DNA of 64,000 nt from 2-12-FULL-35-15 sp036386835 (lineage in GTDB: Bacteria > Bacteroidota > Bacteroidia > 2-12-FULL-35-15), in NCBI GenBank assembly GCA_036386835.1, contig DASVUX010000054.1:1-64000 (forward strand), written 5' to 3'. The notes beneath the pieces were generated by a model. That model was given only the letters and a program-made list of their open reading frames with translations. It was not told the DNA's origin and did not search any database. Below, in pieces: positions 46,701 to 54,674 of this stretch. Position numbers and translations under genes: made by a program. Each line of letters begins with the position of its first letter. Position 1 is the stretch's first letter.

Positions 46701-49700
46701 GGGAGCCGTATCGCTTGTCACATCAGGAGGAACAGGCGCACACACTTATTCATGGTCACCTGCACCGGGAGCAGGCCAGGGAACACCCAATGTAACCGGG
46801 TTATGTCCGGGCTCATACACTGTGACCGTTACTGATGCTAATAATTGTGTGATCCTTGACACCTTCACAATCGGGCAGTCAACCCCTCTGATCGCTGCTA
46901 TTTCTTCTGCGAATATTTCCTGTTCATCAGCTTGTACAGGTGTGGCTGCAGTTAATATCACGAGCGGAACAGCTCCGTATTCCTTTATGTGGAATGATCC
47001 TTCAGGACAAACAAATGATACGGCTACGGCTTTATGTGCCGGAAGCTATACTGTTGCTATCAGCGATGCCCTTGGCTGTTCAATAAGCCTTGATACTACA
47101 ATAGCCGCAACCCCGCCTGTTTTTGCAAATGCAGTAATCACAAATGCAGCGTGCGGGTTATGTGATGGTTCCGCAGTTCTTGCCCCTTCCGGCGGAACAG
47201 CGCCATACAGCTACGTTTGGAGCAATGGTGATTCAACCACAACTTCAACCGGCCTTTGCGCAGGATTATATTCGGTTAATATTACCGACAGTGCCGGCTG
47301 TACTACGAATTTCTCCATGCCAGTAAGCAATACAAATGGGCCAACAGGTGTTGTGATCACATCAACAAACGTGAATTGCAATGGTGGTTCAACCGGAGCT
47401 GTTACTGCAGTAACACCATCTGGTGGAATTCCGCCATATTCATTCTTGTGGATAGCGGGAGGACAGACTACTCAAACTCTCTCCGGATTAACGGCAGGAA
47501 TTTATTATGTTGAGGTGACCGATTCCATGGGCTGCTCATTGCTGGATTCGGTTACTATTACCGAACCCGCTCCAATCCTGGCAAACCAGGTTCTTGTAGC
47601 ACCAACCTGCGGAGCTTCTGACGGAAGTATCACTATCAACCCTTCAGGCGGTTTAGCTCCTTATGTTGTTTCACCTGTATCACCTCTTGCAAATCTTGCA
47701 GCCGGAATTTATTCGGTTCAGATAACCGACAATGCCGGCTGTGTTGCGAATGTAGTAATTCCACTGAACAATCAGAATGCAGCATCGCTCAGCTTATCAG
47801 CAACAAACGTAACCTGTAACGGGCTCTGCAATGGTACAGCAACTGTATTGGTAAGCGGTGGCACGGCTCCATACCAGTACAACTGGAATGACGTTGGTTT
47901 GCAAACCACACCTACTGCCACTGCTCTTTGTGAAGGTTCGTATGCCGTGACTGTAGAAAGTGCTGATGGCTGTATTGCAGCAGGAATGATCAGTGTAACT
48001 GAGCCTTCACCTCTGTCATTCAGTGTGGCGAATGCAATTGATCCGTTATGTAATGCGGATACAAACGGAATGATCACAGTTATTCCTTCGGGCGGAACAT
48101 TACCTTACGCTTATGCATGGTCACCAGGCACAAGTACGGGTGATACATTATTCAACGTAGGTGCAAATTCATATACTGTCACTCTGACTGATGCAAATGG
48201 CTGTTTGGATTCTCAGACTGTAGTGCTGACCGAGCCTCCTGCGCTGGTTATCAGCAGCGTATCTACTGATCCTACATGTAATGCATTACCTAACGGCTCG
48301 GTCGATGTTACTATCTCGGGTGGAGTACAGCCTTATACTTTTGCATGGACTGGTTCCTCAGCAACGACAGAAGACCTGAACGGTATCCTGTTCGGAACAT
48401 ACATCGTTAATGTTACGGATGCAAACGGGTGTACCATAGCGGATACCAGCGTACTTGTTCCTGTTCAGACGGTAACAGTATTTGCCGGAAACGACACAAC
48501 ATTCTGCCAGAGCGGATCTGTGATACTTACTGCAAGCAGTGCAACTGCAACAAGTTACCAGTGGTTCCAGATGCCGTTGAATACAAATACAGGAAACAGC
48601 GCTTCTATAATGGTAACACCTCCGACAGGCATCACCGGTTATTATGTGGTAGCAGACAACGGAACAGGTTGCCAGGCAAATGACACGATAATGGTAACTT
48701 CACCTCCTGCTGTTTCAGCAAATGCGATTATCAGCGGAGCAACCTGCGGAGCATGTGACGGAAGCGTTGTCATAGCACCAACAGGCGGAACTGCACCATA
48801 TACTTATTTGTGGAGTAACGGAGATACCCTTACATCTTCATCTAATATGTGTGCCGGTTTATATACAGTTGACATAACTGACAGCGCAGGCTGTGTGACC
48901 AATGTCGCAATTCCTGTAAGCAATACAAGCGGACCAACAAGTGTTGCGATCACTTCAACCAATATCAATTGTAACGGGAACAACAATGGTGCGGTAACAT
49001 CCGCAATCCCTTCAGGCGGTGTGTCACCTTATTCATTCCTCTGGATCACAGGTGGACAAACAACTCCGACCATTGCAGGATTAACGGCAGGTACGTACTA
49101 TCTTGAAGTAACTGATTCCAATAATTGTTCATTGATCGATTCGGTAGTGATCGCTGAGCCTTCACCTATTATCGCGAATGCATCATTTGTAGCTCCTGGC
49201 TGCGGTGCATCTGATGGTTCCATTACCGTTTCACCGATTGGCGGATCCGGAGTTTATACCTTCCTTTGGAGTCCTGGTGGTGAAGTAACGGCAACAATTT
49301 CCGGAAAACCAGCAGGCATTTATTCTGTGGTTATCACCGATAATACAGGCTGTTCGATCACAGCAATGCTGCCGCTTAACAGTCAGAATGCTCCGGGTCT
49401 TGCGATGTCATCAGTTAACGTAAGCTGTAATTCACTTTGTGATGGAACAGCAACAGTAGTTGTAAATGGGACAGCAACTCCATATACACTATCATGGAAT
49501 GATCCTGCTTCTCAGAACGGATCAACAGCAACGGGATTGTGTGAAGGCTCTTATGCAGTAACTGCAACAGGAACTGATGGATGTACTGCTGTGGGAATAG
49601 TTAATATTACCCAGCCAACACCGATTGCATTCAGTGTGGCGAATACAGTTGAGCCCGTATGTAACGGTAACACAAATGGTATGATCACGGTGATCCCATC

Positions 49701-50832
49701 CGGAGGAACGCTGCCGTATACTTACAGCTGGTCAACAGGTACGAGTACAGCGGATACGCTTGCAAATATCGGTGCAAATTCATATACCGTTACAGTTGCT
49801 GACGGCAACGGATGCTCAGCTACACAAACCGTAGTGATCACCGAGCCGTCAGTGCTGGCAATAACCAGCACCGAAACGAATCCAAGCTGTAATACATTAT
49901 CTGACGGAGCCATTGATATTACTGTAACCGGCGGAACACCGGCTTATACATATCAATGGTCCGGAAGCTCATCTGCGGTAACCGAAGATCTTTCTAATCT
50001 TGCTTCAGGCTCATATATACTTACGGTGACAGATGCCAGCGGGTGTACGGTCACAGACTCAAGTGTGCTTGTTCCTAATCAGACCATCAATGTGTTTGCC
50101 GGGAACGATACCACATTCTGCCAGAGCGGATCAATCACCTTAACCGCTATTAGCGCAACTGCAAGTACATATCAATGGTTCCAGCTTCCGGGAAATACGA
50201 GTTCAGGAAATTCCTCCTCTGTTTCGGTAACTCCACCTGCAGGGACTACAAGTTATTATGTATTGGTGGATAACGGATCAGGATGTTTCAATTCAGATAC
50301 TATTACCATCAGCTCGAATACAGTGCCTTTTGCTGATGCAGGTGCTGATGCAACCATTATCACAGGTACAAGTACGGTGATTGGCGGCAGCCCGACGGCA
50401 ACCTCAGGGAATACGATTTCATGGACCCCGTTACCCGGACTTGATAACTCCACAGCTTCAAACCCTGTAGCCCAGCCGTCAACAACAACAACATATACAG
50501 TTACGGTGACTTCACCTGAAGGTTGTACAGCAAGTGATTCGGTCCTGGTGACTGTGTTGCCGACCATATTTATTCCGGATGGTATCTCTCCGAATTCGGA
50601 TGGTGATAACGATGAATGGATCATTGACGGCATAGAGCTTTTCCCTAACTGCGTTGTTGAGGTGTATAACCGCTGGGGGGAATTACTCTTCCAGTCCGTT
50701 GGATATAAGGAACGCTGGAAAGGAACATTTAACGGCAAGGAGCTCCCGGTAGGAACATATTATTATGTTATCGATCTGAAAGATCCATTGTTCCCGGATG
50801 TGTACACAGGCCCGATCACTATTTTAAGATAA
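40732..50832 (+). CDS. Giant repeat adhesin with T9SS type B sorting domain (3366 aa)
   Basis: TTG start giving a signal peptide (MKKILLVTIGILLLLNPGMFAA). Residues about 22-240 form a beta-helix-like head opening with DRYWVNGTGAWNDPSHWS. About 36 SprB-type repeats and two Ig-like domains fill 240-3200. The C-terminus (3279-3366) is a type B sorting domain (DGISPNSDGDNDEWII, YNRWGELLF, ELPVGTYYYVI). Unlike the first adhesin, most repeats up to about residue 2130 carry four cysteines (CNGxCDGT, then LCxGTY, then a final xC), so each repeat could hold two disulfides. A seven-domain block is duplicated in frame near the C-terminus. PorP/SprF follows after 19 bases. Role in surface adhesion is inferred from the family. 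Confidence 0.92.
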   Translation: MKKILLVTIGILLLLNPGMFAADRYWVNGTGAWNDPSHWSVSSGGAGGASVPTASDNAYFDELSSDDSGLYLTLNGILYCRDLVISEDLGAVEVVGNSSSRLEISGSVSFSDYVRSSFSGELRFTGNGTRNINFNKAMPKGNIRFAGSASSVWNIQSDLIMPFTSSVMMEGGTVVVSGKNIQALGIQWLGTVSKSIDLTSCKMVLAQPLNESGINNSTVIKNNTVIYPRASGLSRVIDSIQTAIVAPLCNTSSDGSISVTVFSAGPGPFGFVWAGPGCPCSGNPLNGIANGSYLLTITDSSDFETFQQFVQVIAPNPIGANFVRRRPKCFGNCNGSITANIVVGSGTAPYTFSWNTTPGQNTQTATNLCAGTYVLTVTDDHNCVQNFTQNLTQPAVVVANPTSTNLTCNGVCNGTATAAPTGGNTPFNYTYSWASAPPFATQTTQSISSLCAGTYTVTVRDDSLCQGTGTVTITEPVPLVITPSSSNITCNGACDGTADVAPVSGGISPYTFTWNPAGAGPTLSNLCPGTYSVVVADQNSCTQTASFTITQPNVFTASATGVNVTCNGLSNGSVTATVAGGTGPFTYDWNPGPAPVTTASTTNTLPSRPAGTYTVNVTDANGCTATATVTITEPAVLQANPVPVNVTCFGLCNGSVTAAPTGGTPAYTYVWTGSTPGPYAGQGTPTITSLCPGTYTVTVTDAQACVSTQSVTITQPLQLTIVLTKTNVTCNGACDGTMTATVSDGTAPYSYVWTGSTPGPYAGQGTQTITGLCPGTYTVTVTDANGCTRTATTNITQPNVLNAALTATSLSCNLDCDATITSTVSGGTPGYSFSWFPGGQTTPSITNQCAGVYTLTVTDANGCTRVVSITISEPTSITLVTSSSNVTCFGLSNGSASAIAGGGTPTYDYLWTPGLQTTSTITNKPAGTYTVTVTDNNNCTATTTVTITEPAQLLGNPTVTQNVTCAPTPCNGSATSMATGGTTPYTYNWTPGNPPGDGTPTVTGLCAGNYNLVVTDANNCASNQAFTITQPPVLTAPITNNTSSCTVCNGSATVTPAGGLPPYTFSWSDGLGQTTQTAVNLCPNQTYTVTVTDASNCTATGVVTITQTVTITITTSNTTLSCFGACDGIATANPAGGNPPYSYLWVDSSSPPQTVGVTSTVTGLCAGSYTVTVVDFDGCLNTDSVTFTNPPVLNVSTTQVNASCGGTCDGTATANPSGGTGPFTYSWNTSPVQTTQTATALCAGSYTVTVTDASLCTSTAAVTITEQSVVIDNPTITDANCLLPDGSISVAPTGGAGPGSYSFLWSGPGVFLGQGTTTITNLISGAYTLVITTGATCTYTFNYLVNNLTGPALTMSHTSPNCTDACNGTASVVAAGGTPAFTYSWSPNNPPGNSTPNVTGLCGTITYTVTVTDASGCISLDTATVFDPEPIAPNPVITNESCGGACDGTITLNPTGGAGGYSYSWTPALPAIANQSGLCAGSYTVVVTDVNGCDSTLVINITAPPLLMVSLASTNVSCNGDCDGTATATISGGTPGPGGYNITWNPLGPVLPNIVNLCPGQYIITATDANACIAKDTVNITEPIALTATTSQMNISCNNICDGGAIVTPSGGTPVYSFNWQFAGSPNNDTASALCPGTYNVIVTDGNGCTISPPAITITEPTPIVPAVTFTNPLCNATLSGTATSAATGGTPPYSYNWEPGSPAGDNTASVTGLGSGTYTLTVTDSMGCSNNQVFTLTDPAALSVIPSSTPPECNNGCDGTATATPLGGTANFSYDWSNNTTAQTAINLCPGTYTVIVTDANSCTDTATIVIANPAGLDVAISSTPAACNVCDGTISVNVLNGTPAFTYAWSPAPGAGQGTPNVSAMCADIYTLIVTDVNGCDSAFTITLNNSSGVTGETVSTIDPLCFGDCNGSGSVVPIGGTLPISFLWSDTTATANDTALNLCAGNYLVTLTDANNCIHFSPVTINQPVPLAISATVTTAVCSNVCTGAVSLVTSGGTGAHTYSWSPAPGAGQGTPNVTGLCPGSYTVTVTDANNCVILDTFTIGQSTPLIAAISSANISCSSACTGVAAVNITSGTAPYSFMWNDPSGQTNDTATALCAGSYTVAISDALGCSISLDTTIAATPPVFANAVITNAACGLCDGSAVLAPSGGTAPYSYVWSNGDSTTTSTGLCAGLYSVNITDSAGCTTNFSMPVSNTNGPTGVVITSTNVNCNGGSTGAVTAVTPSGGIPPYSFLWIAGGQTTQTLSGLTAGIYYVEVTDSMGCSLLDSVTITEPAPILANQVLVAPTCGASDGSITINPSGGLAPYVVSPVSPLANLAAGIYSVQITDNAGCVANVVIPLNNQNAASLSLSATNVTCNGLCNGTATVLVSGGTAPYQYNWNDVGLQTTPTATALCEGSYAVTVESADGCIAAGMISVTEPSPLSFSVANAIDPLCNADTNGMITVIPSGGTLPYAYAWSPGTSTGDTLFNVGANSYTVTLTDANGCLDSQTVVLTEPPALVISSVSTDPTCNALPNGSVDVTISGGVQPYTFAWTGSSATTEDLNGILFGTYIVNVTDANGCTIADTSVLVPVQTVTVFAGNDTTFCQSGSVILTASSATATSYQWFQMPLNTNTGNSASIMVTPPTGITGYYVVADNGTGCQANDTIMVTSPPAVSANAIISGATCGACDGSVVIAPTGGTAPYTYLWSNGDTLTSSSNMCAGLYTVDITDSAGCVTNVAIPVSNTSGPTSVAITSTNINCNGNNNGAVTSAIPSGGVSPYSFLWITGGQTTPTIAGLTAGTYYLEVTDSNNCSLIDSVVIAEPSPIIANASFVAPGCGASDGSITVSPIGGSGVYTFLWSPGGEVTATISGKPAGIYSVVITDNTGCSITAMLPLNSQNAPGLAMSSVNVSCNSLCDGTATVVVNGTATPYTLSWNDPASQNGSTATGLCEGSYAVTATGTDGCTAVGIVNITQPTPIAFSVANTVEPVCNGNTNGMITVIPSGGTLPYTYSWSTGTSTADTLANIGANSYTVTVADGNGCSATQTVVITEPSVLAITSTETNPSCNTLSDGAIDITVTGGTPAYTYQWSGSSSAVTEDLSNLASGSYILTVTDASGCTVTDSSVLVPNQTINVFAGNDTTFCQSGSITLTAISATASTYQWFQLPGNTSSGNSSSVSVTPPAGTTSYYVLVDNGSGCFNSDTITISSNTVPFADAGADATIITGTSTVIGGSPTATSGNTISWTPLPGLDNSTASNPVAQPSTTTTYTVTVTSPEGCTASDSVLVTVLPTIFIPDGISPNSDGDNDEWIIDGIELFPNCVVEVYNRWGELLFQSVGYKERWKGTFNGKELPVGTYYYVIDLKDPLFPDVYTGPITILR
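47125..50330 (+). repeat. In-frame duplication of a seven-domain block
   Basis: Six repeats plus an Ig-like domain at 47125-48717 (residues about 2132-2662) recur in the same order at 48718 to about 50330 (from residue 2663). Paired landmarks include CGLCDGSAVLAP and CGACDGSVVIAP, FLWIAGGQTTQT and FLWITGGQTTPT, FSVANAIDPLCN and FSVANTVEPVCN, and FAGNDTTFCQSGS in both. The offset is 1593 bases at the left end and 1614 at the Ig-like domain, so small in-frame indels have accumulated. Confidence 0.88.
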
Positions 50833-50851
50833 TCACGAAAAACCATATAAA

Positions 50852-51778
50852 GTGAAAAAACTGATTCCCATATTTATCCTGATCGCGATTACTGCGGGCC
50901 TTCGTGCCCAGCAGCTTCCGCATTACAGCAATTATATGCTCAATGATTACCCGATGAATCCTGCGGTGGGAGGCAGCAATCCTTATTTTGAAGGATTGTC
51001 AAACAACAGGTACCAGTGGATCGGGATCACGGATGCTCCGCGGACTTATATGTTAAGTGTTAACGGTCCGACAAAGAACCTGAAGATGGGTGTTGGAGGT
51101 TTATTATTTACTGACATCGTGGGTCCCACAAGAAGGACCGGTTTTTATCTTTCCTATGCTTATCATTTAAAGGTAGCTGAAAAAGTGAAAGTGTCCCTTG
51201 GTTTATCTGCGGGTTTACTGCAATTCATGGTGGATGGTTCGAAGATCACGCTGCATGATCCGCATGACAATGTGATCAGCGGTGGAGTTCAGCAAACGCT
51301 GATACCTGATTTCGGAGCGGGTATTTATGCCTACTCCACAGATAAGAAGTGGTATGTAGGAGCAAGTGCTCCCCAGCTGATGCAGAATAAAGTTAAATTC
51401 TATGATTATTCTTTCACAGGCTTGAGCAGGTTAGCAACGCATTATTATATCACGGCAGGATATAAGTTTAATCTAAGCTCTAATTTTAAGATCGAACCAT
51501 CCACCTGTGTTAAATTCGTTCAGCCTGCACCGGTGCAATTTGATTTAGGCCTGCGTGCGATTTATAAAGATAAGATCTGGATCGGTGGCGCTTACAGGCA
51601 TTTGGATGCAGTTTCTGCAATGGTAGGTTTTATCATGCAGGAGAATCTGACCCTTGCTTATTCTTACGATTTCACTATGACCAACATCGGGAAATACAGC
51701 ACTGGAACACATGAGCTGATGATCGGAATCAAGTTTCACAGGACTCCGGAGCAGAGCAGCCAGGCGAAGATCAAGTAG
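50852..51778 (+). CDS. PorP/SprF family T9SS outer-membrane protein
   Basis: 308 residues with a GTG start and signal peptide (MKKLIPIFILIAITAGLRAQ). The family opening LPHYSNYMLNDYPMNPAVGGS is followed by barrel strands such as MGVGGLLFTDIVGPTRRTGFYLSYAYHLK and IGGAYRHLDAVSAMVGFIM. Length is typical, with no SPOR tail. It starts 19 bases after the giant adhesin on the same strand and should be its cognate partner, as SprF is for SprB. Confidence 0.92.
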   Translation: MKKLIPIFILIAITAGLRAQQLPHYSNYMLNDYPMNPAVGGSNPYFEGLSNNRYQWIGITDAPRTYMLSVNGPTKNLKMGVGGLLFTDIVGPTRRTGFYLSYAYHLKVAEKVKVSLGLSAGLLQFMVDGSKITLHDPHDNVISGGVQQTLIPDFGAGIYAYSTDKKWYVGASAPQLMQNKVKFYDYSFTGLSRLATHYYITAGYKFNLSSNFKIEPSTCVKFVQPAPVQFDLGLRAIYKDKIWIGGAYRHLDAVSAMVGFIMQENLTLAYSYDFTMTNIGKYSTGTHELMIGIKFHRTPEQSSQAKIK

Positions 51779-52194
51779 TTCGCAGGCTCAGACATTTTAC
51801 CACCGAGGAACGGAGCAACCCGGAGAGCTGCGGGCTGTCATTTCGAGTATTTTCCTTTTCGGAAAATGTATCGAGAAAGTGTGAAGGTTTTTCCTATTTA
51901 CCACTAAGATACCGAGAACACTAAGTATCACTAAGAGCAGTGTGCTTTCTTTTCTCGCAGGGATGCGGAGGCGGCAGAGATTTTGAAAGCGAGGAAGCCC
52001 ACAAGACTACTATGTTAGTTGATTTTAATGCCCGTCATACCGTGCCGCGACACGGTATCTCTCCCGATCTTCAGGTGACTGTTCACCATCACCTTTCTAC
52101 GGAGTGATGCCCTTCTTTGAGGAGGAGGCAGGGCGGTGATTCCCTCACATTCCTTCTTGCACGTTCGGTTTTTTTTTATTTCTTTGTAATACAC
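51779..52194. repeat. Repeat-rich intergenic region
   Basis: 416 bases without a gene. At 51836-51886 is a copy of the TGTCATTTCGAG ... CGAGAAAGTGTG element around an ATTTTCC/GGAAAAT palindrome. CACTAAG occurs three times at 51902-51935. At 52036-52063 a TACCGTG/CACGGTA hairpin with a GAGAGAT arm recurs inverted at 56773-56800. A T-rich stretch lies just before the next start. Confidence 0.65.
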
Positions 52195-53118
52195 ATGAAC
52201 AAATATCTTTTCGTTATCACCATCTGTATTCTATCTGTGCGTGGGTTCTCACAGCCTTTCGCTGATATACTCAGCGCAAATTATCAGACATTCTCGTCTG
52301 TTTATACCGACAGTGCTGCCGGGCAAAAGAATAAAACGGATGATTATTTTGTAAATTTCTTTCTTCCTAAAGTATTTAAGAACGGCAATACGTTGTTGAT
52401 CCGCCTGAATGGTGAGACAATGAATTCAACCATTTCACCGGACTCTTCATATTCTCACCGCTTATCAAGTGTTTCCCTTCCACTTGGGTTCAAGTTTGTA
52501 TCCAAAAGCAAAAAATGGGAAACGATCGTAATTGCAGTTCCGAAGCTTGCGTCAGATTTCCTGGATAAAACAGATGCACACGATTTCCAGATGGGCGGAA
52601 TCTTTCTTGAGCAATTCGTTAAAAATGAAAAATTCAAAGTGAAGCTCGGTTTATATTATAATACAGAAGCGTTCGGGAATTTTTTTATGCCGCTGGTGGG
52701 AGTTGACTGGAGAATAAATGATCGTATGAATTTATACGGGATCATACCTTCCAATTACCGTTTTGAAGTGAATATCCTGAAGAACAAGCTTTATGCAGGA
52801 TTGTGTTATAAAGCGGCCACGCGTTCTTTCAGCCTTTCACAAAAGAATAATTATGATTATGTTCGTTACGATGAACAGCAGATAAAATTATTCATCGATT
52901 GCTTTGTGTATAAGAAAATCATGCTTTTTGCTGATTTTGGATATTCTGTAGGGAAAAACCCTCTTGCTTTTTATTACAACACAACCGACATTAATTATAA
53001 CCTTCCTGTTTACACTCCCTTGAAAAGTTACCCTGTTTTTAATTTCGGGATTGCTTACCGGGTCCGCCTTGACCTTAAAAATGCCAAAAGAGAAGAGCAG
53101 ATCCGTGAGGAAAAATAA
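52195..53118 (+). CDS. DUF6268-like outer-membrane protein
   Basis: 307 residues from the ATG at 52195, which gives a proper signal peptide (MNKYLFVITICILSVRGFSQ). An in-frame ATG at 52117 would add 26 residues overlapping repeat DNA. The mature protein alternates hydrophobic and polar residues as in a beta-barrel (RLSSVSLPLGFKFVSKSKKW, KLYAGLCYKAATRSFSL, FNFGIAYRVRLDL). Resemblance to DUF6268 outer-membrane proteins is by overall pattern only. It is probably monocistronic; function is unknown. Confidence 0.68.
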   Translation: MNKYLFVITICILSVRGFSQPFADILSANYQTFSSVYTDSAAGQKNKTDDYFVNFFLPKVFKNGNTLLIRLNGETMNSTISPDSSYSHRLSSVSLPLGFKFVSKSKKWETIVIAVPKLASDFLDKTDAHDFQMGGIFLEQFVKNEKFKVKLGLYYNTEAFGNFFMPLVGVDWRINDRMNLYGIIPSNYRFEVNILKNKLYAGLCYKAATRSFSLSQKNNYDYVRYDEQQIKLFIDCFVYKKIMLFADFGYSVGKNPLAFYYNTTDINYNLPVYTPLKSYPVFNFGIAYRVRLDLKNAKREEQIREEK

Positions 53119-53267
53119 TTTTCCAATTTCAACATGTACATTTATGATCACGATTGGAGAAGCACTCTTCGGAAATATTCCGGCGGACTCTTCAAATCCT
53201 CTGTGTTTCTCCGTATCTCCGCTCTGGAGTTTATCCTGAGCGAAGCCGAAGGGTGGTAAATTTTCCG

Positions 53268-53275
53268 TATCTTTG
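53268..53275 (+). promoter_or_regulatory. -7 promoter box TATCTTTG
   Basis: Exact TAnnTTTG match 28 bases ahead of the mrp ATG at 53303. Confidence 0.6.
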
Positions 53276-53302
53276 TAACCTCAAAAATCACACAATTTCC
53301 CA

Positions 53303-54406
53303 ATGAGCATTACTAAAGAACAAGTATTAGAAGCATTAAAAAATGTGGATGATCCGGATCTGAAAAAAGACCTGGTGACTCTTGGAATGATAAAGGACCT
53401 GGTGGTAGAAGGCAAGAATGTGAACTTCACCGTTGTGCTTACAACACCTGCCTGCCCGATGAAAGACATGATCCACAAGGCTTGTGTGAATGCAGTTTTA
53501 CACTTCGTGGATAAAGAAGCGATCGTAAAAGTACATATGACCGCGGATGTTACCGGTAACCAGAAAAAGGGTCCATTACTTCCTAAGGTGAGAAATATTA
53601 TTGCTGTGGCATCCGGTAAAGGCGGTGTGGGAAAATCCACCGTTGCCTCTAACCTTGCTGCTGCCCTTGCAAAACAAGGCGCTTCGGTAGGATTGGTAGA
53701 TGCCGATATTTATGGACCCTCTCAAACAATTATGTTCGATGTGATCCATGAAAAGCCCCTTATAAAAGTTATTGATGGTGTGAACAAGATCATTCCTGTT
53801 GAAAGCTACGGGGTGAAATTATTATCGATCGGTTTTTTTGCAGATACTTCCCAGGCAATTGTATGGCGCGGACCAATGGCTGCTAAAGCATTAACGCAAA
53901 TGTTCTCCGATGCCGACTGGGGTGAATTGGATTATATGATCATCGATCTTCCTCCGGGAACAGGTGATATCCATTTATCGCTTGTTGGCGCTATTCCCCT
54001 GAATGGAGTCGTGATCGTCAGCACACCGCAGAATGTTGCATTGGCGGATGCACAGAAAGGCGTGGGGATGTTCCAGATGGCACAGATCAATGTTCCAGTG
54101 CTTGGAATAGTAGAGAACATGGCATATTTTACCCCCGCTGAATTACCCGATAATAAGTATTATATTTTCGGTAAGGATGGGGCAAAAATGCTTGCTGAAA
54201 AGCTTGGCGTTCCTTTACTTGGCGAGATTCCGCTGGTGCAGAGCATCTGTGAAGCGGGTGATGCAGGACGTCCGGCTGTTATGCAGCATGGCACCCCGCA
54301 GGCAAGGGCATTTATGGAAATGGCAAGCAATGTAGCTCAGCAGGTTTCTATTGTAAACGCAAGGAGAGCCGAGAGCGGAGTGGGGAAAACGGAGGTTGTG
54401 GGGTAG
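53303..54406 (+). CDS. Mrp/NBP35 family Fe-S cluster carrier ATPase with MIP18 domain
   Basis: 367 residues. An N-terminal MIP18/DUF59 domain (about 1-85; LVTLGMIKDLVV, TTPACPMKDMI) precedes the P-loop ATPase domain with GKGGVGKST at 105-113 and DADIYGPSQ. These proteins carry Fe-S clusters to target apoproteins in the cytosol. The usual CxxC after VENM is absent: the sequence reads VENMAYFTPAELPDNKYYIF. The MIP18 cysteine (C51) remains. The Nfu-like gene 268 bases downstream supports an Fe-S role. Confidence 0.92.
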   Translation: MSITKEQVLEALKNVDDPDLKKDLVTLGMIKDLVVEGKNVNFTVVLTTPACPMKDMIHKACVNAVLHFVDKEAIVKVHMTADVTGNQKKGPLLPKVRNIIAVASGKGGVGKSTVASNLAAALAKQGASVGLVDADIYGPSQTIMFDVIHEKPLIKVIDGVNKIIPVESYGVKLLSIGFFADTSQAIVWRGPMAAKALTQMFSDADWGELDYMIIDLPPGTGDIHLSLVGAIPLNGVVIVSTPQNVALADAQKGVGMFQMAQINVPVLGIVENMAYFTPAELPDNKYYIFGKDGAKMLAEKLGVPLLGEIPLVQSICEAGDAGRPAVMQHGTPQARAFMEMASNVAQQVSIVNARRAESGVGKTEVVG

Positions 54407-54674
54407 GTGGTTTGAGGATAGTTTAGAGTTTGAAGTTTTAAGTTGTTTAAAAGATTGAAGAGGTTAGCATTGATGAATGAGTTATTAAGAATTCCTCAAT
54501 CGTAAAAGGTTAAGGGCTTCCACACTTTCCCGGCTTCGCTCGAAATGACCAAGGCACAGATTAGTAGATTCGATAAATTCGTAATTCATAGATAACCCGG
54601 ATTCGTAAATTCGTTTTTAGATTCGTTATCCGTACATATTTAGTATATTCGTTACACATTTACATTATAAATAA
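54407..54674. repeat. Intergenic region with ATTCG-rich stretch and dispersed repeat
   Basis: 268 bases. An inverted copy of the CATTTCGAG element lies at 54521-54550. From about 54568 to 54655, ATTCG recurs seven times at irregular spacing (GATTCGATAAATTCGTAATTC and similar). No gene was seen. Confidence 0.55.

Noticed and set aside
43818..50738. Open frames on the minus strand inside the 3366-residue adhesin (for example 45348-45782 and 50256-50738)
   Set aside because: Same reason: antisense of repeated coding sequence, no independent features.
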